64,000 nt of DNA from JBCBTD01 sp039818825 (GTDB lineage: Bacteria; Pseudomonadota; Alphaproteobacteria; Geminicoccales; Geminicoccaceae), in assembly GCA_039818825.1 (NCBI GenBank), contig JBCBTD010000006.1, forward strand, positions 48,746 through 112,745. The letters are read 5' to 3'. Under the pieces are notes generated by a model. It made no database searches. It saw nothing but the letters and a program-made list of their open reading frames with translations, and was not told the origin of the DNA. Below are positions 44,490-52,894 of the stretch, one piece after another. Position 1 is the stretch's first letter; the number at the start of each line of letters is the position of its first letter. The position numbers were made by a program, and so were the translations under genes.

Positions 44490-44876
44490 CTTCCGAGCCA
44501 GCGCCTTTGCGCGAGATGCGTCGCGCGGATGGCCCGCCGTTTCGTGTCGGACATGAGCGCGTCTACGTACCGGCTGAGCGAGCGTCCGCATCGCGCCGCA
44601 GGCTGCGAGGCGCCAGCGTCTTGGATCGGGTATCTGGACCGTCGTCCTCGGCGTGCGTACCGCTTCCGGAGCGGCACCGAGCAGACCGTGCTTTTCACCT
44701 AGATTCCGACCGGAGGCTTGTTGTCCGGTCGGCGGAAAAGCAGACGTCGGCCATGAGCCGCCTCTCACGGAGCAAGGACGTTCTTGTTTCCGGAGATCGA
44801 AGCACGGCGTTGGCATGGCTCACTCGAGACCGTTCACGATCGTCACTGGACCAACGAGGCCACACGAAGAGTTAAA
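44490..44876. other. Gene-poor gap before FAD monooxygenase
   Basis: A 387-base gap with no credible gene, terminator or repeat. Base composition drops toward the right end, as in the gene that follows. Confidence 0.55.
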
Positions 44877-46031
44877 ATGAACGCTAGTCCACCTTTCAAG
44901 GCTGCTATCATCGGCGGATCCGTCGGAGGGCTCGCTGCAGCGATCGAGTTGAGGGACGGCCTAGGCGCAGCAGTTTCCGTCTACGAGCGTTCCTCCGGGG
45001 CGATGCAGGCGCGCGGCGCTGGAGTCGTCATGCAACCGGAACTCGACGCGCTCTTGCAGCGCATCGACGTCGAAACACGCACGGTTTGTGTTCGACTACA
45101 GGAGCGAGTTGCCTTGCAATATGATGGGCAGGCACGTCGGCAGCGTGCGCCGCAGCTCATGACGGCGTGGGATACACTCTACAAGACCATGCGCGCGCAT
45201 CTTGTCGATGATTGCTATCGCCAGGACAGCAAACTACTGAGTATCGGGCAATCTGGTGCGCTCGTATCGATCGTATTCGAAGATGGGTACGAAACGACGA
45301 CGGACATCCTCATCGGTGCGGATGGTGTCAATTCAACTTGTCGTCGCCTGTTGACGGGAACTGATGAAGCGGCACGTTATGCTGGCTACGTCGCTTGGCG
45401 CGGGTTGGAGGACGAGCGCGATCTACCACCACAGCTCGTGAACGCTCTGAGCGAGCGGTTCACATCATACGTGAGTCCGGGCATGCAGATGCTGTGCTAT
45501 CTCGTGCCTGGCGCCGATGGCAGCACCGTGCGAGGCGAGCGGCGGGTCAATTGGGTATGGTACGTCAACACGCCTGAACCGGAACTCGAAACGCTGATGA
45601 CCGGCGAGTCCGGTGCACGGTACCGGTCCTTTCTTCCGCCGGGCGACAGCTCCGCAGAGGTTCGTCGCGCTGTCCGGGACTTGGCACAGCGCGCTTTGCC
45701 TGCTCTGTTTCGTGATCTGGTCGAGGCGTCCAATTTGTTCATGCAGCCCGTACAGGACGTGGACGTGCAACCTCGCTCGCACAGCCGCGCTTTTCTCATT
45801 GGTGATGCGGCAGGCACCGTTCGACCGCATACGGCGTCCGGCACATCAAAGGCGTTTGGCGATGCCGCGCTCTTGGCCGAAGCGTTGAAAGGCTGGAGGG
45901 CGGACGCATCGCTACCGACGAACCGACTTGAGAGCTGGGAAGCTTCACGAAACGCCGAACTGTCATCGATTGCCAGACAGGGCCGACAGCTCGCCGCTCG
46001 TTCCGGACTGGGTTCCACCGCGGCGACGTGA
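44877..46031 (+). CDS. FAD-dependent monooxygenase (2,6-dihydroxypyridine hydroxylase-like)
   Basis: A 384-residue flavoprotein: FAD Rossmann motif IIGGSVGGLAAAIEL at residues 10-24, ADGVNS in the NAD/FAD DG motif, and GDAAGTVRPHTASGTSKAF, the C-terminal GD motif. The IGGS and RPHT variants are typical of the 2,6-dihydroxypyridine 3-hydroxylase branch of aromatic hydroxylases. It would hydroxylate an aromatic ring using NAD(P)H and O2. Codon use is less GC-rich than its neighbours, suggesting recent acquisition. The weak start context (GTTAAA before ATG 44877) supports the same view. Whether it acts on the pathway of the large operon about 13 kb away is unknown. Confidence 0.82.
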   Translation: MNASPPFKAAIIGGSVGGLAAAIELRDGLGAAVSVYERSSGAMQARGAGVVMQPELDALLQRIDVETRTVCVRLQERVALQYDGQARRQRAPQLMTAWDTLYKTMRAHLVDDCYRQDSKLLSIGQSGALVSIVFEDGYETTTDILIGADGVNSTCRRLLTGTDEAARYAGYVAWRGLEDERDLPPQLVNALSERFTSYVSPGMQMLCYLVPGADGSTVRGERRVNWVWYVNTPEPELETLMTGESGARYRSFLPPGDSSAEVRRAVRDLAQRALPALFRDLVEASNLFMQPVQDVDVQPRSHSRAFLIGDAAGTVRPHTASGTSKAFGDAALLAEALKGWRADASLPTNRLESWEASRNAELSSIARQGRQLAARSGLGSTAAT

Positions 46032-46494
46032 GCGTAGCTAGCGAGCCATGCAGGGCGACCGACGTCGTGCTTCTGGGCGTCTGGCTCGGGCTCGAACCGG
46101 TCGAGACTCGAACGCTTCTGGTGTTGTCGAACGCGATCCTCTTCGATGCGGCGCCGGTCGCCGGGGCCGCTCGGTGGTCAACGGTAGCCTTGCTCGATCC
46201 GCGTCGGATCATTATCCTAATTTGCTGTTCGAGGCGGTGCGACCGGACGCCTCCGTCGGCGGACAACCCCGAATGCCGAACGAACCCTGGTGGGCGCTTT
46301 TTCGTTCGAAATCATGACGTTGTGGAAGAAGGACACTCCCAGCGTACGCGCTTCCGGCTGCTAGCCGTTGTCGACGGTCGTGGCGTCCGAGCGGCTCGTC
46401 GAGTCCCGGCGACTGCTGACGGTGCTCACCAAGGAACCGCGCCTGTGGCTTGGTTCTGTCCCCCGCCGGACGCCTGAGCATGGGCCGGGTCTCG
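46032..46494. other. Gap between convergent monooxygenase and vsr
   Basis: A 463-base stretch without credible genes. An open frame of 149 codons starts here but has no ribosome site and an improbable product. Confidence 0.55.
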
Positions 46495-46932
46495 CTACTC
46501 GCGGGTGCCCGCCAATGCTGCCAGCGCCGCCGGTACGTCGCCGCCACGCTCCAGCGCCAGCGCTTCGCACTCCCAGACCTCCACGACCTCGAGCCCTAGC
46601 GCCTCCAGCGCCGCACGCTTGCGGGCGTCGCGCTCGCGGTTCGCTCTGACCTTGGCCGCCCACCACTCGGCATTGCGGCGCGGCCGCGTGAAGCGTTTGC
46701 ACCCCTCATGGCCGTGCCAGAAGCAGCCATGGACGAAGATCGCGAAGCCCCGATGCCGATTGGCGAGGTCCGGGCGGCCGGGAAGCGAGGAGGGCGCAAT
46801 CCGATAGACGACAGCGTGCTCGCGGAGCCACCGCCTGACGATCAACTCGGCGCCGGTACCGACCCGGCGGACCCGCCGCATCCGGAGCGCGGTCGCGCGG
46901 TCGCTGGCCGGTGGCGGCGGTGTGGCGCTCAC
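46495..46932 (-). CDS. vsr: Very short patch repair endonuclease Vsr
   Basis: A 145-residue protein starting at GTG 46932, which overlaps the methyltransferase stop (GTGA). The Vsr core is clear: GTGAELIVRRWLREH, RPDLANRHRGFAIFVHGCFWHGHEGCKRFTRPRRN (metal and catalytic His/Asp region) and the closing ERDARKRAALEALGLEVVEVWECEA. Vsr nicks T:G mismatches that arise by deamination of methylated cytosine. Coupling to the methyltransferase gene is the classical arrangement. Confidence 0.93.
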   Translation of the reverse strand: MSATPPPPASDRATALRMRRVRRVGTGAELIVRRWLREHAVVYRIAPSSLPGRPDLANRHRGFAIFVHGCFWHGHEGCKRFTRPRRNAEWWAAKVRANRERDARKRAALEALGLEVVEVWECEALALERGGDVPAALAALAGTRE

Positions 46933-48104
46933 GCGGCCAGCGACCGCATGTTCTGCAGGTGACGACGGACCGCTTCGACGAACCCGGGTGTCGTGCGTAG
47001 GCGACTGCTTTCGAGCCGGCTGAGGAAGCCGGCCGTGGCGCGGGTCGAAAGCGGCTGCGTCGGGTGCATCAGGAAGGCTTCCAAGGGGAGGGCGGGTCGC
47101 GCCACCGGCCAGGCAGAGAGGGGCAGCGCCCAGCGGTCGGTGCCATCGGACCAGGCCGCGGCGGGCCACTTGGTGCTGGCTCCGAGCGGCAGCCCATGGT
47201 CGTCTCCATAGGCTCGAGGGTGGGCCAGTCGTGCGCCGATCCATGCGGCGACGCGAACGTTCACGGCGTTGCCCACGAGCAGCCACCGGCGCGCCTGGCG
47301 GAAAGCGGTGTCGTCGATCGTGCGGGCGTCATCGGTCCAGCCGACCGGCAGACCCTGCAGCCGCTCCGCATCCTCGATCGCCGGCGTGACGATGCGGCCG
47401 TCGGTGAGGACGATGGCAGGAGGCGAGGGCACGCCAACGGCCGAGCCGCCCTTCAACGTCGGCACGCAGTCTTCGCCCCAGCCGAGGCCGCGCCGACCCT
47501 CGGTCCAGTAGAAGCCGTGGGCGCGCTCGGTGAGATCGTAGTGGGCCACGGGCGCCGGCAGGTTGCCCTGCCCGAGCACGGCGCGCGGGTCTCCCTCGAG
47601 GCTGGCGTACAGAAAGAGCCGCAGCCGGCGCTGGGGCAAGCCGAACGCGCGGGCATCCAGCGTACGGTAGGCCCAACGGTAGCCGAGCCGTTCCAGTGCC
47701 GTGACGACCTCGTCCAGATGGGCGCCGCCGTTGAGATGGCGCCAGTTCGGCACGTTTTCGAGCACCACGTGGGTGATGGGCCGGCGGGCCAGGAGGCGCA
47801 GCACGTCGCGCACCAGGGGCGACGCCCGACCGTCGAACCCGTCGGTGCGACCGGCTTGGCTGAGGTCGGTGCACGGAAACCCGGCCGTGAGGAGCGAGAC
47901 CGAACCGGGCATCGCCGCCAAGACCTCGTCGGTCCGGCGAACGTCACGGGTGAGTGCGGCGCTCGGAAAGGCGCCGCGAAGGATCGTCGCCGCCTCGGCA
48001 TCGGCTTCGCAGAAAGCCAAAGTGCTGTGTCCAGCCTCGGCGAGGCCGAGCTCGAGACCGCCGATGCCGCCGAACAAGCCAACGACGTCCAAACGCCGGG
48101 TCAA
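46929..48104 (-). CDS. C5-cytosine DNA methyltransferase
   Basis: A 391-residue methyltransferase: motif I GLFGGIGGLELGL, catalytic motif IV GFPCTDLSQAG, ENV motif VLENVPNWRHL, QRR motif LPQRRLRLFLYAS, and the target-recognition region before the late GNAVNVRVA motif. Its TTG start at 48104 overlaps the stop of a tiny upstream gene (TTGA). No restriction endonuclease is visible in the next several genes, so it is a solitary methylase plus Vsr rather than a complete restriction system, unless the partner is elsewhere. Confidence 0.9.
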   Translation of the reverse strand: MTRRLDVVGLFGGIGGLELGLAEAGHSTLAFCEADAEAATILRGAFPSAALTRDVRRTDEVLAAMPGSVSLLTAGFPCTDLSQAGRTDGFDGRASPLVRDVLRLLARRPITHVVLENVPNWRHLNGGAHLDEVVTALERLGYRWAYRTLDARAFGLPQRRLRLFLYASLEGDPRAVLGQGNLPAPVAHYDLTERAHGFYWTEGRRGLGWGEDCVPTLKGGSAVGVPSPPAIVLTDGRIVTPAIEDAERLQGLPVGWTDDARTIDDTAFRQARRWLLVGNAVNVRVAAWIGARLAHPRAYGDDHGLPLGASTKWPAAAWSDGTDRWALPLSAWPVARPALPLEAFLMHPTQPLSTRATAGFLSRLESSRLRTTPGFVEAVRRHLQNMRSLAA

Positions 48105-48241
48105 GGCCGCGTTTCGCGCTCGGCCGCCTCACGCTCGGCCCGCAATCGATCCAGCTCGCGAAGCTCGCGCCACGCCAGACCGAAGGCGATGCCGAACATG
48201 ATGAACACCTCGAAGGTGATCAGCCAACCCCACCCGTCCAA
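48101..48241 (-). CDS. Tiny membrane protein before methyltransferase (46 aa)
   Basis: A 46-residue protein: start TTG at 48241, with GGAGG 8 bases before it. One transmembrane helix (LITFEVFIMFGIAFGLAW) is followed by a charged helix with REL and ending RAEREAAERETRP. Its stop overlaps the methyltransferase start. It resembles the next upstream small protein in layout (short TM then RERE-rich tail), so the two may be paralogues. Function unknown; too short for confident homology. Confidence 0.6.
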   Translation of the reverse strand: MDGWGWLITFEVFIMFGIAFGLAWRELRELDRLRAEREAAERETRP

Positions 48242-48294
48242 GCCACGACCTCCGTCGACCTCGACCGGAAACTAGCGCCGGTGGCCGTCGGCGG

Positions 48295-48474
48295 CTAGGC
48301 AGCGCGCTGCTGGTCCGTGGTCCGCGGCGGCGCCGTTTCCGCCGCCCGCGCTTCAGCCGCCTCCCGCTCGCGCGTCGCCGCGAGCAGCCGGTTCGTCAGG
48401 ACGAGTTCACGAACGGCGAAGGCGACCGGCAGCCCGAAACCGATCAGCGCCTTGAACACCACGATTGCGGTCAC
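48295..48474 (-). CDS. Tiny membrane protein (59 aa), second of a pair
   Basis: A 59-residue protein starting GTG at 48474, with GGGAG 7 bases upstream. A transmembrane helix (VVFKALIGFGLPVAFAVREL) is followed by a charged tail (ATREREAAEARAAE) and a short Pro/Thr/Gln-rich end. The start codon lies in the arm of a perfect inverted repeat. It precedes the 46-residue protein by 53 bases. The resemblance to that protein suggests tandem duplication. Confidence 0.6.
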   Translation of the reverse strand: MTAIVVFKALIGFGLPVAFAVRELVLTNRLLAATREREAAEARAAETAPPRTTDQQRAA

Positions 48475-48512
48475 GGACGTCTCCCGAACGGTTGGAGAGG
48501 ATACGTCCGTGA
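48471..48512 (-). promoter_or_regulatory. Inverted repeat enclosing a start codon
   Basis: TCACGGACGT (48471-48480) and ACGTCCGTGA (48503-48512) are perfect inverted repeats separated by 22 bases. On the minus strand RNA the GTG start of the 59-residue protein lies in the 3' arm and the GGGAG ribosome site at the end of the loop. Pairing would hide the start, so the element may control translation; alternatively it ends transcription of the EF-G-like gene. Confidence 0.55.
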
Positions 48513-48524
48513 GGCCGCCGCCGA

Positions 48525-50543
48525 TCAACTGGCGGCGTGGGCTTGCGCCACCACCTCGTCGGCCAGCTTGTCCGGCACCACGTCGAGCCGGTCGGGTTCC
48601 CACTCGAAGAAGCCGACGCCCTGGGTCGACGAGCGCAGATTGACGACCAGATCGGTCATCTCGCCCTGGGGCAGTTGAACCCTCACCTCGTCCCAGGACG
48701 GCCAGTCCGGCTTGCCGTCGAAGCCCAGGATTTGCCCACGTTTCTGGCTGACCAGCTGCAGCACCCTGGAGGTGTGTTCGGTCGGCACCGACACCGTCAC
48801 GGTCACGATCGGCTCCAGCAGCACCGAACCGCACTGCGGCAGACCTTCCTTCAACGCCAGGGCGGCAGCGGCCTTGAACGCCATCTCGGAGCTGTCGACG
48901 GTGTGGAACTGGCCATCCACCAAGGTGACCGCGACATCGACCACGGGGAAGCCAAGCGGCCCCTTCGCCAGAAACTCGCGCGCACCAGCTTCCACCGCGG
49001 GCACGTACTGCTTCGGCACCGAACCACCGACGATCTTGCTTTCGAACTGAAAGCCCTCGCCGCGGCCGAGCGGGCGGATCTCGATCTTGACGTCACCGAA
49101 CTGGCCGTGCCCGCCCGACTGCTTTTTGTGTCGGCCATGCGCCTGACCGGGCTTCCTGATGGTCTCACGATAGGGTGTGGCCGGAGCCTTGCTGTCGACC
49201 TCCAGCTTGTACTTCTGCGCCAGCCGGTCGAGCGCCAGGCGCACGTGGACGTCGCCCTGACCCCAAAGGAGTGTCTGGCGGAGCTCGCTGTCGTGCTCGA
49301 TGAGGAGGCTCGGATCCTCGTCGTGGAGTTTGGCGAGTGCAGAAGAGAGCTTGACGTCGTCGGCTCGGTTCTTCGGCCTGATCGCCAGGGCAAACATCGG
49401 CTTGAGTTGCGGCACCGTCGGCAAGTCAACATCGATCGCGTCGGTCGAGAGGGTTGCGCCGGTGGTGGCGCTCTCCAGTCGACCCAGCGCGACGACGCTA
49501 CCGCTCGGCGCTTCGCCGATGGCCTTCTGGTCGCCGCCGACCAGTTGGAAGACGCCGCCGACCCGATCGCCGCCGAAGACCATGCCATCCTTCACCGGGC
49601 CCCGCCAAATGCGCGCCAGCGACAGCTTGCCGGTGTGCGGTTGATGGTACGTCTTCAGCACCTGGATCAGCGGCGGGCCTGCAGCGTCGATCCCAATCCG
49701 GAGCTGGCTCTGCTCGGCGCGCGGGGCTTCGCGTTCCAGCGCCTCCAAGAAGCTGCGCATGCCCATGTCGCGCTCGGCGACGCCCATGAACACCGGCACC
49801 ACCTGGTCGGCGCCGAGGGTCTTCTGCAGGTCGCGAAGGACGTGCTCGGCCGGCGGCTCCTGATCCTCGAGCAGCGCCTCCAACAGATCGTCGTCGAAGT
49901 CGGCCAAGGTCTCCAGCAACTCGGCGTGCGCCTGCTGTTCGCGCTCGCGGTACTCTTCCGGCAGGGCGATCGCCGCCTTGGGCTGACCTTCTTGATAGGC
50001 GAACGCCTTCTCGGTCAGCAGATCGACGAAGCCGACGAGGCTGTCGCCGCGGCCGATCGCGTACTGATGCGGCACCACCGGCCGGGCGCTCACCAACCTC
50101 AGGGCGTCGAGCAGGTCGCGATAGCGTTGGTCGGAGCGGTCCATCTTGTTGACGAAGACGACGTGGGGGATGCCGAGAGCGTCGAGCCCGTGGAGCAAAG
50201 GCGCCGCCGCGACCATTCGTTCGGCGACCGGCTCGACGACCACCACCGCAAGATCGATCCCTGGGAAGACGTTCCGCGCTTCTTGCCCCAACTCCACGGC
50301 GCCCGGCGTGTCGAGCAGCGTGATGGTGAGGTCACCGTGGTCGAACGTGGCAACCGTGACCTCGGTCGTCATCGTCCGTGCTTTGGCCTCCGCGCTCGGG
50401 TCGCCGAGGAGAAAGCCAGTTGCCGACGAGCCCCGGCGCTGGATCGCGCCGCCGACGAGCGCGAGGCTCTCGAACAGCGTCGTCTTGCCGCTGCCGGCCG
50501 GTCCGACCAGCGCGACGTTGAGGGTTCTTGCGGGGCCCTCCAT
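48525..50543 (-). CDS. EF-G-like GTPase (FusA paralogue)
   Basis: A 672-residue translational GTPase of EF-G layout: P-loop GPAGSGKT, G3 DTPG, G4 NKMD, then beta-barrel, ribosome-contact and C-terminal EF-G domains (SGGHGQFGDVKIEIRPL; SSEMAFKAAAALALKEGLPQ). Compared with canonical EF-G the switch segment before DTPG is altered and the His after DTPG is Ala-Val (DTPGAVE), while the His in DTPGH is catalytic in EF-G and EF-Tu. Such EF-G-like proteins are widespread but little understood. The ATG at 50543 gives MEGPART. It is divergent from the anti-sigma-like gene. Confidence 0.86.
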   Translation of the reverse strand: MEGPARTLNVALVGPAGSGKTTLFESLALVGGAIQRRGSSATGFLLGDPSAEAKARTMTTEVTVATFDHGDLTITLLDTPGAVELGQEARNVFPGIDLAVVVVEPVAERMVAAAPLLHGLDALGIPHVVFVNKMDRSDQRYRDLLDALRLVSARPVVPHQYAIGRGDSLVGFVDLLTEKAFAYQEGQPKAAIALPEEYREREQQAHAELLETLADFDDDLLEALLEDQEPPAEHVLRDLQKTLGADQVVPVFMGVAERDMGMRSFLEALEREAPRAEQSQLRIGIDAAGPPLIQVLKTYHQPHTGKLSLARIWRGPVKDGMVFGGDRVGGVFQLVGGDQKAIGEAPSGSVVALGRLESATTGATLSTDAIDVDLPTVPQLKPMFALAIRPKNRADDVKLSSALAKLHDEDPSLLIEHDSELRQTLLWGQGDVHVRLALDRLAQKYKLEVDSKAPATPYRETIRKPGQAHGRHKKQSGGHGQFGDVKIEIRPLGRGEGFQFESKIVGGSVPKQYVPAVEAGAREFLAKGPLGFPVVDVAVTLVDGQFHTVDSSEMAFKAAAALALKEGLPQCGSVLLEPIVTVTVSVPTEHTSRVLQLVSQKRGQILGFDGKPDWPSWDEVRVQLPQGEMTDLVVNLRSSTQGVGFFEWEPDRLDVVPDKLADEVVAQAHAAS

Positions 50544-50726
50544 GATCGACCTCCCATGATTCGGGTTGATGCTTTTGGGTGGCGCTCGGTGTTGTGATGA
50601 GCACCGCCCGGTACGGCCGATCAGGCTGCCGCGGCGTCAAGGCCGAAGCAAGCGCCAGAAGGGGTTGATGCTCTAGACCTTTTCGGTGTTCTCTCCATCG
50701 GCGCGGTTGCTGAGTCGGGAGGGCGC

Positions 50727-51536
50727 GTGGACTGCCGCCAAGTCGATCGGTGCCTGGAAGCCAACCTCGACGGCCGCTTGAGCGGTTTCGAGCGCGTTGC
50801 GTTGCGCCAGCACCTCCGCTCCTGCCGGGCGTGCCGCGCCAAGGTCGAGGCGATGAGCGCCTTTGCGGCCAGTATCGAGAAGACGTTCGCTGCGGCCGAT
50901 GGCCCGCAGTGGAGCCGGCTCACCCCACCCCACGTCCCGCCGACCTTGAAGGAAGACCCGGCGCCCATGCCGGTCAGGCCGCCGCGGCCGCGGGTTCCGC
51001 CCGCCCGTCGCCAGGGTGGCTGGCGGACGTGGCACGTCGTTGCCGGCCTCGCGGTCTGCGGCATGGTCGTCGCTGCGTTGCAGCTGACCGACCAGCCTAC
51101 CGCGGTCGTTCCAGTGGTGGACGCGCTCAGCGCCGAGGCAGCACGTTTGGCCGCCGGCCGCTCGGTCGATGCGACGCCCGAGGGCTTGGCCGCTGCCGAG
51201 CTCTGGTTTGCCGACCGCGGCCTCGAAGGCGTGCCTTTGGTTGCGTTGCCACCGAGCGTACGGCTGGAGGGTGTCTTCCTCGACCACTTGGCCGAAGAGC
51301 GGGCTGCCGGTCTGGCGCTCACGGGGGCTTACGGACCACTCTCACTGTACCTGACGCCAGTCAGCGAGCCGGCGCGGCCTGGTGAGAGCCGGGCCGAGGG
51401 CCAGGGTCTCGTTGCGCTGGGGGCGCCCTTCCGCGGGTGGCAGGCGGTGCTGGTCGGTTCGGCCGGCGAGCTGCTCCCCGACGCGTTGAACCAACTCCGC
51501 CAGCCGATGGTCGAGGCGCCACGCGCAACGCCCTAG
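50727..51536 (+). CDS. Membrane anti-sigma-factor-like protein (zinc-finger HC2)
   Basis: A 269-residue protein starting GTG at 50727. Residues 1-40 have the zinc motif of anti-sigma factors: Cys3 and Cys9, then His29-x3-Cys33-x2-Cys36 (HLRSCRAC). A Pro-rich linker, a transmembrane helix (about residues 103-120, HVVAGLAVCGMVVAALQ) and a periplasmic domain follow. Anti-sigma factors of this type release an ECF sigma under stress. No ECF sigma gene is visible nearby, so the partner is elsewhere or it acts differently. It is convergent with and slightly overlaps rmuC. Confidence 0.75.
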   Translation: MDCRQVDRCLEANLDGRLSGFERVALRQHLRSCRACRAKVEAMSAFAASIEKTFAAADGPQWSRLTPPHVPPTLKEDPAPMPVRPPRPRVPPARRQGGWRTWHVVAGLAVCGMVVAALQLTDQPTAVVPVVDALSAEAARLAAGRSVDATPEGLAAAELWFADRGLEGVPLVALPPSVRLEGVFLDHLAEERAAGLALTGAYGPLSLYLTPVSEPARPGESRAEGQGLVALGAPFRGWQAVLVGSAGELLPDALNQLRQPMVEAPRATP

Positions 51537-52762
51537 TCTTCGCCAGCTGTGTCCGGACCACGGCGACGCAGCTCGGCCAGTCTCGTCAGCGGCCGTTCCA
51601 GGCTGCGAGCGCGCGTCCCAACGAGCTCGCGGAAGCTATCCTGGGCCTCGTCGAGCTTCCGTCCGAGCCGGTTCATCTCCTGCACGTAGCTCGACCAGGC
51701 GACGTCGAAGCGTTCGAGTTGGTGGAGCATGTCGCCGGCGGCTTCCGTAACGATGAAATTGTCGACGGCTTGGCGAACCACGGCCAAGATCGCAAACAAC
51801 GTCGCCGGCGCGCAGGGCACGACCCGCTGCGCCAACGCCTCGTCGACCAGTTCCGGACGGCGCTCGAAGACGAAGCCGGCGAGAGGCTCGTTGGGGATGA
51901 ACAGCAGCACGTAGTCCAGCGCACCGTCCTCTCCGCCGTAGCTCCGGGCCGCCAGCTCGCGAACCTTCGCGCGGACGTCCGCCATGAACGCCCGTTCGAA
52001 CCGGTTTCGCTCGGCTTCGGTCGTCGCCGCCGCATAGCGCAGATAGTTGTCGAGTGGGAACTTCACGTCCATGTGCAGCCGCAAGCCGCGCGGCAACAGG
52101 AACGTGAAGTCGGGTCGCCCACCGGTGCCCAAGGTCCGTTGCCTGACGTAGGACACGCCTTCGACGAGCCCGGCGTGGCGCAGGACGTCCTCCGCCAGGC
52201 GTTCGCCCCACTGGCCACGGCGTTGCGAGCTCTTCAGCGCATCGCGGAGCTGTTGGGTGGTATCGGCGAGCGCCAACGTCGCCTGACTAGCGGCGTCGAG
52301 CCGCGTGGTGACCTCGCCCAGTCCGCGGGCCCGCTCCCGCTCCAGATCGACCACCAATCGGCGCAAACGATCCAGTTCGGCGCCGACCCGGCCGACTTCT
52401 TGGTCGATCAGCGCCTTGCGCTGGTCAAGTGCCGCGGCGTGGCGATCGCGTTCGGCGCCGAGGCGGGCTTCCGCGAGGTCGAGCAGATGGTTGCTCGACT
52501 GGCCGAGCGCCTCGGCCGCCAGACCGCCGAAGGCCAGACGGAGGTGGTCGAGCATGGCTTCCGTCGCCATCCGCGCGCGATCCTCACTGGCGTCGTGCAG
52601 TTCACGGGCGAGTGCGGTGATCGTCGTTTGCCGGACGCGGGCCAGGCGCATGCCGACGGCGACGCCGATCAGCAACCCGCAGCCGAGGGCGAGCACCACG
52701 ATCAGGGCCGTGCGTGTCGGTTCGACGACGAGGTCGAGCCACGCAGTGAGGGTCGGGTCCAT
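51533..52762 (-). CDS. rmuC: DNA recombination protein RmuC
   Basis: A 409-residue protein with an N-terminal membrane helix (RTALIVVLALGCGLLIGVAVGM), a long coiled coil, and the conserved RmuC nuclease-like domain (QRRGQWGERLAEDVLRHAGLVEG, GRPDFTFLLPRGLRLHMDVKFPLDNYLRY, VLLFIPNE). RmuC is involved in limiting short-distance inverted-repeat recombination. The ATG at 52762 gives MDPTLTAWLDL. It is divergent from the polyamine binding-protein gene. Confidence 0.93.
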   Translation of the reverse strand: MDPTLTAWLDLVVEPTRTALIVVLALGCGLLIGVAVGMRLARVRQTTITALARELHDASEDRARMATEAMLDHLRLAFGGLAAEALGQSSNHLLDLAEARLGAERDRHAAALDQRKALIDQEVGRVGAELDRLRRLVVDLERERARGLGEVTTRLDAASQATLALADTTQQLRDALKSSQRRGQWGERLAEDVLRHAGLVEGVSYVRQRTLGTGGRPDFTFLLPRGLRLHMDVKFPLDNYLRYAAATTEAERNRFERAFMADVRAKVRELAARSYGGEDGALDYVLLFIPNEPLAGFVFERRPELVDEALAQRVVPCAPATLFAILAVVRQAVDNFIVTEAAGDMLHQLERFDVAWSSYVQEMNRLGRKLDEAQDSFRELVGTRARSLERPLTRLAELRRRGPDTAGED

Positions 52763-52894
52763 CGTCAGCAGCCGCTAGCACGGCTGGCCCGGCCGGAAAA
52801 CGCGGTCGGGCGTGCGGGCGCGCCTTTTCACTGCCGGATACGGCCGTTAGAACCCCGTGCGTCGAACGCCGTCGCCATGGGAGGGCCGCCCGGT

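Noticed and set aside
46028..46477. Open frame of 149 codons after the monooxygenase
   Set aside because: No ribosome site, no domain and an implausible composition (CC and RR clusters).
48537..50597. Open frame of 686 codons on the plus strand
   Set aside because: Opposite the EF-G-like gene, and the product has no recognisable domain.
51437..52894. In-frame upstream extension of the PotD-like gene
   Set aside because: The extension runs opposite rmuC. The real protein starts with a Tat-like signal at 52895, preceded by GGGAGG.
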